A stretch of 64,000 bases of DNA from Taibaiella helva (GTDB lineage: Bacteria; Bacteroidota; Bacteroidia; Chitinophagales; Chitinophagaceae), in contig NZ_QUZZ01000009.1 of assembly GCF_003545695.1 (NCBI RefSeq), positions 1 through 64,000 of the forward strand. The letters are read 5' to 3'. Shown here in pieces: positions 16,732 to 25,650 of this stretch (within the stretch, counting starts at the first letter, position 1; each line of letters starts with the position of its first letter). The translations under genes were made by a program, and so were the position numbers. The notes beneath the pieces were generated by a model. The model saw nothing but the letters and a program-made list of their open reading frames with translations. It was not told the DNA's origin and ran no database searches.

Positions 16732-18168
16732 CTAGGTTTTCTTTGCTTTTTTCTTTTCCGTGAATTCGATCACCTCAGCTATATTACTGTGGTCAAGTCC
16801 TTTGCCCAGGATCTTTTTCTTATCATCGAGCAGGTACATCTTTGGTGTGCTGTACACATCATATTTGGAACGGTAATCGGTCTTGTTGCGTGCATCCACC
16901 ACATTGGCCCATTCCTGCAGCTTCAGCTGCTCTACTGTTTTCTGTATGTCGGTCAGGTCGCCTTCCGTGGATACTGCGTATATTTTTACGCCTTTTGCTT
17001 TAAGCACTTTACGGTAAACCGAATCCAGCTGTGGGATTTCTTTCATGCAGTGGCCGCATTCCCTGGACCAGAAGACCAGCAAGGTATATTTACCTTCCTG
17101 CTGGCTGAGCGGTTTATCCTGCAGGCTCCAGATGTCCTGCATCAGCAGCTCCGGCGCTGTATTGCCCAGCACGTTGGGCGCTATTTTCTTGGCCCTGTCC
17201 TCGTACTTGGCAAGGCTGGCCGAATCCAGCCAATAGGCGTCGCCTTTCATGTAGTAGTTCTCCACCAGGTGCACAAAGGCTTCGTCCATACCCATTACCT
17301 TGCTGCGTTCGGCATTGCCGGCCAGCCAGTGCAGGGTATATTTGAACAGCTCTTTCGACTTGCGGGTACGGGCGAGCATTACATCCGCTTCACGGTTCAT
17401 CGAATCAGGCAAAGGCATTACCATCCGGTTGAAATACTCGTCCAGCTTGGCGTCGTACACCGGTGAGTAGATCAGGCGGTCGTCTTTGAAGTCGAACTGA
17501 TCCCAGTAGTGCTGCTTATAGTAATGATAGGCAAATTCTGTATCCACCGTTTTGGTGCCGGCCAGGTAATGTGTGCCTTCCGGCACTTCGGGTACCGCCA
17601 GGGCTTTGAATACCGTGCTGATGTAAGTGCCGGGATATTTGGCTGCATAATCTTTACGGTAAGCTGTCAGCTCCTTGGATAATACACCCGACCTGTCGCG
17701 AACCTTCTGCGTATCAGCAGCGCTTTTGGCACTCTTAAGCTCTTCTATCAGCGCCTGCTGCTTCTTGCCATAGCCCATCAGGAACTTTTCGTAGGCTACA
17801 TAGCGCGTATTCTCTTCGCTGCCTTTGAAGGTAATGTTGGCCGGCATGTCGGTCGTATCGACATTGATCGTCATCGCATCACCGTTATTGAGGATAAACT
17901 CGGTGAACTTCGTCCGGTTGTCGAACAGCAGGAGGTAAATGCCGCCCAGCACGCTGTCTTTCGACTCGATGATCGCTGTGCGTTTGTTGATCACGCGGCC
18001 CGAATCTGTTTTATAGATGGTCGGCAGGGCCTTGGCATAATAGTGGGCCAGGTAGACAAAAGAGTCTGTTACATCCTGTTTGAATTTCACTTCGATCTTG
18101 TATCCGTCCCTGGCAAAGGCAGTCAGGCCCAGGGCCGCACAGATACCGCTTAATAGTAATTTTTTCAT
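16732..18168 (-). CDS. Thioredoxin-fold protein, DUF5106-like, copy 2
   Basis: 478 residues from the ATG at 18168, which starts a signal peptide ending A-F-A-R. The N-terminal 120 residues form a beta-rich DUF4369-like region, then a long helical DUF5106-like middle. A C-terminal redoxin domain carries the active site W-S-R-E-C-G-H-C-M-K-E. Such TlpA/ResA-like proteins keep exported proteins or cytochromes reduced. It is the downstream member of a tandem pair with the gene ending at 18227, closely similar along the whole length. The pair is expressed as one unit ending at the hairpin after 16732. Confidence 0.85.
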   Translation of the reverse strand: MKKLLLSGICAALGLTAFARDGYKIEVKFKQDVTDSFVYLAHYYAKALPTIYKTDSGRVINKRTAIIESKDSVLGGIYLLLFDNRTKFTEFILNNGDAMTINVDTTDMPANITFKGSEENTRYVAYEKFLMGYGKKQQALIEELKSAKSAADTQKVRDRSGVLSKELTAYRKDYAAKYPGTYISTVFKALAVPEVPEGTHYLAGTKTVDTEFAYHYYKQHYWDQFDFKDDRLIYSPVYDAKLDEYFNRMVMPLPDSMNREADVMLARTRKSKELFKYTLHWLAGNAERSKVMGMDEAFVHLVENYYMKGDAYWLDSASLAKYEDRAKKIAPNVLGNTAPELLMQDIWSLQDKPLSQQEGKYTLLVFWSRECGHCMKEIPQLDSVYRKVLKAKGVKIYAVSTEGDLTDIQKTVEQLKLQEWANVVDARNKTDYRSKYDVYSTPKMYLLDDKKKILGKGLDHSNIAEVIEFTEKKKAKKT

Positions 18169-18226
18169 TCCTGGTCGTATAGTTACAGATTTGTTTTTGA
18201 TGGGATCCAAAGATAGCAGAATCGGA

Positions 18227-19657
18227 TCAGCCCTTATGTTTTCTTGCTGTCAGTTCAATCACTTCGTTAATATTGCTGTGGTCGAGGCCTTTCCCGATGA
18301 TCTTCATATGCTCGTCAAACAGGTAGATCTTGGGTGTGGAATAGGCGTCGTACTTTTCTCTGAAGCCGGTATTATTATTGATGTCGGCCACGTTGATCCA
18401 TTCGCCGATCTTGTTGCTGTTGATGAACTGCTGGATTTCCGACAGCTCTCCTCCTGCGGCAACGGAATAGATCTTCACCCCTTTTTCTTTTAAGGTTGAC
18501 CGGTACACCGAATCGAGGAGCGGCACTTCTTTTTTGCAATGACCGCAATCATACGACCATACGATAAGCACGGTATACGGGGCTTTCACATCGTGTAGCG
18601 GCATATCCTTCAGCGTAAAGACATCCTGCATATTCAGGTCGGGCGCGGTATTGCCCAATACATTCGGCCGTATTTTCCGTGCACGGTCGGTATACCATTC
18701 CAGGTCTTTATCCGAAAGCCAGTAGGCTGCGCCTTTCATGTAGTATTCTTCCACCAGGTGTACAAAGACCTCATCCATACCCATCACCTTACTTTGCAGG
18801 GCATTGGTCGCCAGTGTACGCAAGGTGTAGCGGAACAGCTCTTTCGTTCCTTTGGTGGCTTTCAGTATTTTGTCGGCTTCGGCATTGATGCTGTCGGGGA
18901 TCTGGTATATCCATTTGCTAAAGTAGTCGTTCAGCTTGGTATCGTAAATCGGCGTTTGCATCAGGCGGTCGTCGCGGAAATTGAACTGATCCCAGTAATG
19001 GTCTTTCATGTATTGATAAGCATAAAGACTATCGACCGTTTTTCCGTCTTCGAGGTAGTGCTCCTTTTCCGGAGGCTCCGGTGTTTTCAGCGCCAGGAAA
19101 ATATTGCTCAGCAGGGTATTGGGATATTTTTTTACATAGGCGCTGCGGTAGTCGGCCTGTTCGCTGAACAGTGTCTTCAGCTCCTGGTCGATCTTTACTG
19201 AGTCGGCCCGGATCTTGGCCTGGCCTCTTTTTTCGGTAAGGGCTTTATTCCGGTTGGCCAGCGTTTCCATCAGCTTGTTGTAGACCATGTAGCGCTCGTT
19301 TTCGGGGCTTCCTGTAAAGGATAAACCGCTGTTCCCGCTGCCGTTGTCGACCGTGAAGCGAAAGTTGTCGCCGTTATTGAGCAGGAATTCTGCCAGCTTG
19401 CTGTTATGATTATATACGACCATGAAAACGCCGCCCAGCTGCTCTTTGCTGCTTTCAAAGACAACCTTGCGTTTGCCGGTAACCCTGGCCGAATCCTGCC
19501 GGTATACGGTAGGCAAGTGTTTCCCGAAATAGTGTTCCAGGTAAACCACCGAATCCGGTATATCCTCTTTAAAGGTAACCTCGATCCGGTAACCGTCCTT
19601 TGCCCGGGTGGTCAGGCTGCCAAGCAGGAACAAAGCAATGGGGGCAAGCTTTTTCAT
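18227..19657 (-). CDS. Thioredoxin-fold protein, DUF5106-like, copy 1
   Basis: 476 residues, signal peptide ending T-T-R-A. Architecture as in the next gene: G-Y-R-I-E-V-T-F-K start, helical middle, and redoxin domain with W-S-Y-D-C-G-H-C-K-K-E. The blocks H-Y-W-D-Q-F-x-F-x-D-D-R-L and K-V-M-G-M-D-E-x-F-V-H-L-V-E are shared by both copies, which shows a recent tandem duplication. The periplasmic partners of either are unknown. Confidence 0.85.
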   Translation of the reverse strand: MKKLAPIALFLLGSLTTRAKDGYRIEVTFKEDIPDSVVYLEHYFGKHLPTVYRQDSARVTGKRKVVFESSKEQLGGVFMVVYNHNSKLAEFLLNNGDNFRFTVDNGSGNSGLSFTGSPENERYMVYNKLMETLANRNKALTEKRGQAKIRADSVKIDQELKTLFSEQADYRSAYVKKYPNTLLSNIFLALKTPEPPEKEHYLEDGKTVDSLYAYQYMKDHYWDQFNFRDDRLMQTPIYDTKLNDYFSKWIYQIPDSINAEADKILKATKGTKELFRYTLRTLATNALQSKVMGMDEVFVHLVEEYYMKGAAYWLSDKDLEWYTDRARKIRPNVLGNTAPDLNMQDVFTLKDMPLHDVKAPYTVLIVWSYDCGHCKKEVPLLDSVYRSTLKEKGVKIYSVAAGGELSEIQQFINSNKIGEWINVADINNNTGFREKYDAYSTPKIYLFDEHMKIIGKGLDHSNINEVIELTARKHKG

Positions 19658-19796
19658 AAAACGATCTTTTCAGGCAAAGGGTTTGGTTTTTCTGTACGGC
19701 CGGGAGGCCGGCCGGTTCGTTCAAAGCTAAATAACGATTAAACGTAACAAGAAAAATCAAGCTACCTTTGCAAAGGATTAACAAGCAAGATTTACA

Positions 19797-21209
19797 TTGG
19801 CCAGAAAAAATAAAAAGACGGTTCTAAACGGGATAAGGTTGGAGCGTTACGCCGCGGAAGGCAAATCCATAGCGCATCTTGAAGATGGTAAAACACTTTT
19901 CGTAGAAGGTGCTGTACCGGGAGATATTGCCGAAGTGCTGGTGCTTAAGAATAAGAAAAGCTATGCAGAAGGTAAGGCCCTGAAAGTGGAAATACCTTCT
20001 GCCGACAGGGTAACCCCTTTTTGCGAGCACTTCGGTATTTGCGGCGGCTGCAAATGGCAGATGCTCCCTTACGAAAAGCAGCTCGAGTACAAACAGATAC
20101 AGGTAACCGATCAGCTGACCCGTATCGGGCATGTGGCGCTGCCGCCGATCGAGCCCATTGCTGGCAGCGGTTTGCAAAGGCATTACCGCAACAAGCTTGA
20201 ATTTACCTTCAGCGAGCTGAGCTATCTTACCCGTGAGGAGATCGCAGCGGCAGGGGAAGACGAGATTGCCAGGAAGCCCGCCCTGGGCTTTCATGCACCG
20301 GGCATGTTTGATAAAGTAGTCGATATCCGTACCTGCCATCTGCAGCCGGAGCCGACCAACAAGATTAAGAACCTGCTGCGCGAGATCGCGCTGGAACAGG
20401 GGCTGCCTTTCTACGATCACCGGCAGCAGGACGGCTGGTTGCGGAATGTAGTGATCCGCGTGGCGACTACAGGCGAGGTAATGGTCAACCTGATCGTCAA
20501 ATACGATCGGGAGGAGCTGAAGATGATGCTTGATACCCTGCTGAAGGAAGTGCCTGAGATCACCTCGCTGCATTATACGATCAATCCCAAGATGAACGAT
20601 ACGATCTATGATCTTACGGTTCATACGTACAAGGGCAAAGGCTATATAGAAGAATACCTCGAAGATTTCCGCTTCAAGATCTCGCCTAAATCCTTTTTCC
20701 AGACCAATACGCGGCAGGCCGAGCGTCTTTACCAGATCACCAGGGATTTTGCCGGGCTTACCGGCAATGAAGTGGTTTACGATCTTTATTGCGGTACCGG
20801 CAGCATCGGTATCTTCCTCTCAAAAGGGGCGAAAAAGATCATTGGTATCGAGGCGGTGCCCGATGCTATTGAAGATGCCAAACTTAATGCGGAATGGAAC
20901 GGCCTGCAGCATTGCCAGTTTTACGCCGGCGATGTATCGGATATCGCTACCGATGCCTTCTTCGAAGCGCATGGCCGGCCTGATGTGATCATTACCGATC
21001 CGCCGCGAGCCGGGATGCATGAGAAGCTGATCCAGCAGCTGTTGCGGATGCGCGCCCCAAGGGTTGTCTATGTCAGCTGCAATCCTGCTACCCAGGCCCG
21101 GGATCTGCAATTGCTCGATGAAGCCTATAAGGTGCTACGGCTGCAGCCTGTCGACATGTTCCCCCATACCCACCACATAGAGAATGTGGCGTTGCTGGAG
21201 CTGCGATAA
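19797..21209 (+). CDS. rlmD: 23S rRNA (uracil-C5)-methyltransferase RlmD-like
   Basis: 470 residues, of the TrmA/RumA family. It starts at a TTG: the following residues A-R-K-N-K-K and the TRAM domain (residues 10-65) would be lost from any later start. The iron-sulfur cysteines appear as C-E-H-F-G-I-C-G-G-C-K and later C-H-L. The SAM domain shows V-Y-D-L-Y-C-G-T-G-S-I-G, and the catalytic region V-S-C-N-P-A-T-Q-A-R-D. It methylates a 23S rRNA uridine; the exact position (U1939 in E. coli RlmD) is inferred from homology. A terminator follows. Confidence 0.92.
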   Translation: MARKNKKTVLNGIRLERYAAEGKSIAHLEDGKTLFVEGAVPGDIAEVLVLKNKKSYAEGKALKVEIPSADRVTPFCEHFGICGGCKWQMLPYEKQLEYKQIQVTDQLTRIGHVALPPIEPIAGSGLQRHYRNKLEFTFSELSYLTREEIAAAGEDEIARKPALGFHAPGMFDKVVDIRTCHLQPEPTNKIKNLLREIALEQGLPFYDHRQQDGWLRNVVIRVATTGEVMVNLIVKYDREELKMMLDTLLKEVPEITSLHYTINPKMNDTIYDLTVHTYKGKGYIEEYLEDFRFKISPKSFFQTNTRQAERLYQITRDFAGLTGNEVVYDLYCGTGSIGIFLSKGAKKIIGIEAVPDAIEDAKLNAEWNGLQHCQFYAGDVSDIATDAFFEAHGRPDVIITDPPRAGMHEKLIQQLLRMRAPRVVYVSCNPATQARDLQLLDEAYKVLRLQPVDMFPHTHHIENVALLELR

Positions 21210-21221
21210 AGCGATAATAAT

Positions 21222-21262
21222 AAAAAGCGAAGGGCTGTGATCATCGCAGCCCTTCGCTTTTT
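21222..21262. terminator. Bidirectional terminator
   Basis: Sixteen-base perfect arms (core GCGAAGGGCTG) flanked by A and T runs, between rlmD and the converging peptide gene. Confidence 0.85.
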
Positions 21263-21272
21263 GCATACATGC

Positions 21273-21464
21273 TTATGCGCAACGGCAGGAAAGATTCTCC
21301 GTAGCAGGGATACATTTGTCGGTACAGCGGGAGATCTGGTGCGTGAACACGCAAACCACCGCAGTCTGTCCGCCGTTGATTTGCTGTTGTGCGGCATCAT
21401 CCAGGGGAACAATTGTTGTTTTCCGGATCACGAGCTTTTGCAGTGCAGGCTTTTGCTTTTTCAT
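21273..21464 (-). CDS. Class I lanthipeptide precursor A
   Basis: 63 residues from the ATG at 21464. The leader L-V-I-R-K-T-T-I-V-P-L followed 8 residues later by I-N-G-G matches the LxLxKxTIxxL...GG leader of Bacteroidota class I lanthipeptides. The core after G-G has five Cys and six Ser/Thr, enough for several lanthionine rings. There is no modification gene beside it. The nearest LanB and LanC are at 60.6-64.0 kb, so it would be modified in trans. It lies downstream of the TonB-domain gene on the same strand. Confidence 0.8.
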   Translation of the reverse strand: MKKQKPALQKLVIRKTTIVPLDDAAQQQINGGQTAVVCVFTHQISRCTDKCIPATENLSCRCA

Positions 21465-21585
21465 ATCGGTTGATTTATTTGGGTGAAACAATCCGGGTAT
21501 GAAGCTAGAAATATTTGCATACAAGCGCGCTGCTATTAATATTTATTTACCAATTGCGGCTGGCGCCGTCTGCTTCCGCTTGTGC

Positions 21586-22686
21586 CTAGCGCCTGATCAC
21601 GAACCGGGCGCTTTGCTGCCGTCCATTCAGCTGCTGCTCCAGCAGGTAAGTGCCGGCAGGTAATTGACTTACGTTGATCTGCAGCAGCACTTCTGTGGCC
21701 GAGGCCTTCAGGGTAAAGGTCTTATGGATTAGCTCGCGGCCGCTCATATCCCTGATGTAGACCTGTGCTGTTCCCGCTTTTTCGGCCAGTACGTAGATGC
21801 TGACTTGATCGCTTACGGGGTTAGGGTGGAACTTCAGGTCCTGGTCCTCCTTTTGCTGCACGGCCGCGGCGCCCCTTTCCGAAGCCTGCGGAGCTGCCGC
21901 TGCATTACCTCCGCCGAGTCTAAAGCTTACCGGGAGGGTGTAATAAACAGCGACGGCTTTTCCGTTTTGTCTTCCCGGTATAAAAGCGGGCATGGCTTGC
22001 AGTACCCGCAGCACTTCGGCATCACATTCGGGATCCAGGCCGCGCATGATCGCTATATCACTGAGCGTGCCGGTAGGACTTACCACGAATTGCGCGATCA
22101 CTCTTCCCTGTATACCCGCTTTGCGGGCAGCATCGGGATAGCGCAGGTTTTCAGAGAGGTACCGGGCAAGGTCTACAGAAGGCTGCGGCATATCTTCAAC
22201 CGACGTAAAGATCTTACCTGCTGCTGTTTCAACGGATCTGCTGTTGTCTGTCGCTTTAGCATTCTCCTTCGCCAGCCTGAAGCTAACCGGCACCGTATAA
22301 TACACATTTACCGCCTTCCCGGCCTGTCTTCCCGGTGTAAAGGCGGGCAGGGCTTGTAGTACCCGCAGCACTTCGGCGTCACATTCGGGATGGATGCCCC
22401 GTTGGATAGCCACATCTTCTACCGCCCCGTTTTTGCTCACTACAAATTGCGCGACGACACGTCCCTCGATGCCGGCTTTTTTTGCCGCTTCCGGATAACG
22501 CAGGTTTTTGGAGAGATAGTCCGTAATGTTTACTGAGGGTTGTGGCATTACCTCCACGGAAGAATAGATCTTTTCTGCCTGGGCTTGTTGCGCGCCAGCT
22601 GTATGACTCCATAAAATGCTGAAGGCTGTCAGCAAGCCTGCGGCAGCGCTTCTGAAGCGCGGGTAGTATTTGTTTGTTAGATACAT
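21586..22686 (-). CDS. Secreted protein: two TonB C-terminal domains plus T9SS tail
   Basis: 366 residues. The signal peptide ends A-G-A-Q near residue 33. Two tandem TonB_C domains (about 39-137 and 158-258) each run from S-V-E-x-M-P-Q-P-S-V through N-L-R-Y-P-x-A-A-x-K-A-G-I-x-G-R-V to V-Y-Y-T-x-P-V-S-F-R-L. The last 80 residues form a type A T9SS sorting domain: F-H-P-N-P-V-S-D, then S-G-R-E and L-P-A-G-T-Y-L-L. Normal TonB proteins are anchored in the inner membrane and energise outer-membrane receptors; this one should leave the cell. It lies next to blaR1-like/blaI genes, and the BlaR1-like protein carries a third copy of the domain. Confidence 0.85.
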   Translation of the reverse strand: MYLTNKYYPRFRSAAAGLLTAFSILWSHTAGAQQAQAEKIYSSVEVMPQPSVNITDYLSKNLRYPEAAKKAGIEGRVVAQFVVSKNGAVEDVAIQRGIHPECDAEVLRVLQALPAFTPGRQAGKAVNVYYTVPVSFRLAKENAKATDNSRSVETAAGKIFTSVEDMPQPSVDLARYLSENLRYPDAARKAGIQGRVIAQFVVSPTGTLSDIAIMRGLDPECDAEVLRVLQAMPAFIPGRQNGKAVAVYYTLPVSFRLGGGNAAAAPQASERGAAAVQQKEDQDLKFHPNPVSDQVSIYVLAEKAGTAQVYIRDMSGRELIHKTFTLKASATEVLLQINVSQLPAGTYLLEQQLNGRQQSARFVIRR

Positions 22687-22888
22687 CTGGATAGATTTTT
22701 AAAGGATGAAAAAATCAAAGGGTTGTGGATTGTCTTTGCTGCAGACAAAGGCGCTCCATCAGCCGGCTGAGTTCAACCCCCGGCTGTGCTGCTCCTTTAA
22801 GCGGCAGCTTTTTTATAGCAAATAAGATGGTCTCCCGGTGAAAGCCGGGTATTTTCTATAGCGGTTAATTAACGAATCCGGCGGCCGA

Positions 22889-24346
22889 TCAGTTGTTTAT
22901 CGCCGGTTGTTCCGTATCCTGGAGCCTGAAGCTTACCGGGAGGGTGTAATAGACCCGTACAGGTTGGCCAGCCTGGCGGCCCGGTTTCCACTTGGGCATA
23001 GTCTTTACCACGCGCACGGCCTCTTCGCCACAACCGCCTCCGATATCCCTCATGAGGTTAATATCGGTAATGCTGCCGTCTCTGTCAACCACAAACTGGA
23101 GCACAGCCCTACCCTGTATACTTTGTTTTTTTGCTTCTTCGGGATAACGGATATTTTCCCGCAAGTATTTCATTACATCGAAGGGCGGTTGCGGCATATC
23201 TTCTACAGAGGTAAATGTTTTGTTCTCTGGAATGCTTGCCGGTGGCTTGTCTGCCGGAACCAACGTCGCCGTGGGTTCGGCCGTAGCCTCCGCAGCAGAC
23301 GATTGTGGTACGGAGGCCACAGGTGCCGCATCGGGCCTGACCTGCCGGGGTTGTTGCTCCCGGATAGCCCTTGCAGCAACAGCTTTCGCCGGTTGCGACT
23401 GAGCCTGAACTGCCGGCATGTTTGGCAACAGTTCTGCTGGCGCGGTGCCCGCGCCGGTCAGGTGGCTAAAATTACCTCCGTTTACTGAAGGCGCTACGGT
23501 GAAGGCGCGGATGCTCTGCGCATAGATAATGACAAAGAGCATGAGCACTGTGCTGCAAAGTACAGCTCCTTTAGCAGGCCGGTTATTCACTCTTTTGCTG
23601 TGCAGCAGCATCCTGATCCTGCGGCGTAAGGGATGACGAAAGAACGGTTGCAGCAATGCAGGTCCCCTGAAGCCAAGATGTTCGCTCAGCAAGGTGCGCA
23701 TGTATTGTTCCTTGTCTTGGCCAGCCAGGGCGTCGGCTTCGAATTCGTGTACCAGGCTCAGCTCCCGGCCGATCAGGTACAAAGGGATCACCGGGAAGAA
23801 AAGGCATTGGAGCAGCTGAAGCAGCAGCTTGTCGTAATGATGCCGGTAGTGCACATGCGCCTGTTCATGCGCCAGGATACCGGAATCGGCATCGTTGCCG
23901 GGGAAAATAATGGTGCAGCCGTAGCTGGCCGGTCCCTGGCCGGTATTCAGTGCCAGGCGATAGCCGTCCTGTTGGATCCATCGCTGGCGGTTCAGGAAAC
24001 GGCGCAGGCTGAGCATACGGTAGCCCAGACGCAACAGCAGCACGAGTGCCATCAGGCTATAGCCGGCAAACAAGGGCGACCAGCCGGTATACCAGGGCTG
24101 ATCAGCGGCACCGGCAGCAGTAAGCGTTACTTCAGGCAGGCTAACCGCCAGCAGGGTCTGTGCTACAGCGGGTGCATACCAGCCCGGAATGTCGAGGCGT
24201 ATCAGCGGCAATACCAAAGCCAGCAAAGGAGTGCTCAGCAGGTACATACGGTTCCAGGTGTGGCTGCTGCGGTTGCGGAGCAGCAACAGGTAGAAGCAGA
24301 AAAAGAGGAAACCATAACAATTCGCGGCGAGAAAATAGCTGATCAT
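22889..24346 (-). CDS. BlaR1-like M56 metallopeptidase fused to a TonB C-terminal domain
   Basis: 485 residues. Four hydrophobic segments at the start and a zinc-protease motif H-E-Q-A-H at about residue 185 define the M56 family. Further membrane segments follow to about 270, then a Pro/Ala-rich linker (about 310-375) and a TonB_C domain (385-480: S-V-E-D-M-P-Q-P-P-F-D, Y-P-E-E-A-K). In BlaR1 systems the sensor, on ligand binding, triggers cleavage of the BlaI repressor. Here the penicillin-binding domain is replaced by a TonB domain, so the signal is unlikely to be a beta-lactam. The BlaI gene is 18 bases upstream. Confidence 0.9.
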   Translation of the reverse strand: MISYFLAANCYGFLFFCFYLLLLRNRSSHTWNRMYLLSTPLLALVLPLIRLDIPGWYAPAVAQTLLAVSLPEVTLTAAGAADQPWYTGWSPLFAGYSLMALVLLLRLGYRMLSLRRFLNRQRWIQQDGYRLALNTGQGPASYGCTIIFPGNDADSGILAHEQAHVHYRHHYDKLLLQLLQCLFFPVIPLYLIGRELSLVHEFEADALAGQDKEQYMRTLLSEHLGFRGPALLQPFFRHPLRRRIRMLLHSKRVNNRPAKGAVLCSTVLMLFVIIYAQSIRAFTVAPSVNGGNFSHLTGAGTAPAELLPNMPAVQAQSQPAKAVAARAIREQQPRQVRPDAAPVASVPQSSAAEATAEPTATLVPADKPPASIPENKTFTSVEDMPQPPFDVMKYLRENIRYPEEAKKQSIQGRAVLQFVVDRDGSITDINLMRDIGGGCGEEAVRVVKTMPKWKPGRQAGQPVRVYYTLPVSFRLQDTEQPAINN

Positions 24347-24364
24347 GGTTACGCTTTTAAAGGG

Positions 24365-24733
24365 TTAGCTGTTTTGTTTCATTTCCTTCAGGAGCTCTTC
24401 CAGCTCTTTTACCGTAATGTCTTTCTCCTTGGCAAAAAAAGATAGCATATTGGCAAAGGAACCGTTGAAATAACCCTTCACCAGGTGGCGGGCCGATTGC
24501 CGGCTATATTGGTCCTTTTTTAAGGTCGGCTTGTACAGGTGCGATTTACCCATAGCCATTACCTTCACGAAGTCTTTTTCCAGCAGGATCTTCAGTATCG
24601 TGCTTACTGTATTGTAGTGCGGCTTAGGGTCGGGCAATTGGTCGATAATATCTTTGGTAAAGCCCTGCCCTATCTTCCACAAGGCTTGCATGATCTGTTC
24701 TTCGGCTTTGGTCAGCGATTTGAAATTACTCAT
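24365..24733 (-). CDS. BlaI/MecI-family repressor
   Basis: 122 residues, the family's usual length. A winged-helix domain occupies about 1-75 (L-T-K-A-E-E-Q-I-M-Q-A-L-W, Y-N-T-V-S-T-I-L-K-I-L), followed by a C-terminal dimerisation helix. In the family it is cleaved by the membrane M56 protease, here probably the product of the next gene. Three AACTAAA-type palindromes just upstream are its likely operators, giving autoregulation. Confidence 0.92.
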   Translation of the reverse strand: MSNFKSLTKAEEQIMQALWKIGQGFTKDIIDQLPDPKPHYNTVSTILKILLEKDFVKVMAMGKSHLYKPTLKKDQYSRQSARHLVKGYFNGSFANMLSFFAKEKDITVKELEELLKEMKQNS

Positions 24734-24749
24734 AGCACCTTAATTTTTA

Positions 24750-24818
24750 AACTAAATCTTTAGTTATGCTGAACGAAGATAAAACTAAAAGATTAGTTTT
24801 ACAACTAAATTTTTAGTT
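24750..24818. promoter_or_regulatory. Three BlaI-type operators
   Basis: Palindromes AACTAAA-TC-TTTAGTT (24750-24765), AACTAAA-AG-ATTAGTT inside a longer palindrome (24781-24800) and AACTAAA-TT-TTTAGTT (24803-24818). They lie between the divergent blaI and comB-like genes. ACTAAA/TTTAGT half-sites are known for BlaI-like repressors in this phylum. Binding here is inferred. Confidence 0.75.
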
Positions 24819-24879
24819 GATAGCTAATTTCCTGCTGGTCAGGAAAAAGAAATGCCCTGCATTGCGTTATTTTTGCAGG

Positions 24880-25623
24880 ATGATTGAAAACCCCCAACTG
24901 GAAGTATGCTTGTCCCCCGCGCTGCTTTCGCTTTATGATACCCGGGAAACCATAGTTGTGATCATTGATGTATTCCGCGCTACTTCTACCATAGCCGCCG
25001 CGCTGCACAACGGTGCCCGTGCTGTGATCCCGGTGGCCTCAGTAGAAGACTGTATCCGGATGAAGGAAACGGTGGAAAACTGCATCACCGCAGGGGAACG
25101 GGATGGCCAGGTAGCTCCGGGCCTGCAATACGGCAATTCGCCGCTCGAATACCCTTCTGATTTTATTAAAGGAAAAACGCTGGCGCTGACAACAACGAAC
25201 GGCACCAGATTGCTGCATATGGTACGGGATGCCGATACCATCGTCACCGGGTCTTTCCTTAATCTTAACGCCGTATGCCAGTACCTGCTCAAGCGGAATA
25301 AAAAGGTATTGCTGGCCTGCTCGGCCTGGAAGGACCGTGTCAATATGGAAGATACTTTGTTTGCCGGCGCGGCGACCACATTGCTCCGCGGGCATTTTAC
25401 CATACATTGCGACAGCGCCCGCATTGCGGAGAGCCTCTATGCCCAATCGCAGGCCCGCCCTTCCCTGCTGGATTTCCTGCGCGACAGCTCGCATTACCGC
25501 CGCCTTTCCGGTTTTGGCCTGGAACGCGATATGGCCTATTGCATGACGCCCAACCAGCATCCCGTAGTTCCCGTATACAACGGCAAGGAGCTCGAGGTGG
25601 AAAACATCATGGGCACTTTATAA
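24880..25623 (+). CDS. comB: 2-phosphosulfolactate phosphatase (ComB family)
   Basis: 247 residues from the ATG at 24880. Family signatures are V-I-I-D-V-F-R-A-T-S-T-I near residue 30, A-G-E-R-D-G, G-N-S-P-L-E-Y and T-T-T-N-G-T-R-L-L. The archaeal enzyme acts in coenzyme M synthesis; bacteria without coenzyme M may use it for sulfolactate metabolism, so the substrate here is open. It is divergent from the BlaI repressor and exonuclease III follows 27 bases later. Confidence 0.88.
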   Translation: MIENPQLEVCLSPALLSLYDTRETIVVIIDVFRATSTIAAALHNGARAVIPVASVEDCIRMKETVENCITAGERDGQVAPGLQYGNSPLEYPSDFIKGKTLALTTTNGTRLLHMVRDADTIVTGSFLNLNAVCQYLLKRNKKVLLACSAWKDRVNMEDTLFAGAATTLLRGHFTIHCDSARIAESLYAQSQARPSLLDFLRDSSHYRRLSGFGLERDMAYCMTPNQHPVVPVYNGKELEVENIMGTL

Positions 25624-25650
25624 AATGTATTTCTTTTTCCCGGCAACAAC

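Noticed and set aside
22889-24733. Beta-lactam resistance operon
   Set aside because: The M56 protein lacks a penicillin-binding sensor domain and no beta-lactamase gene is present.
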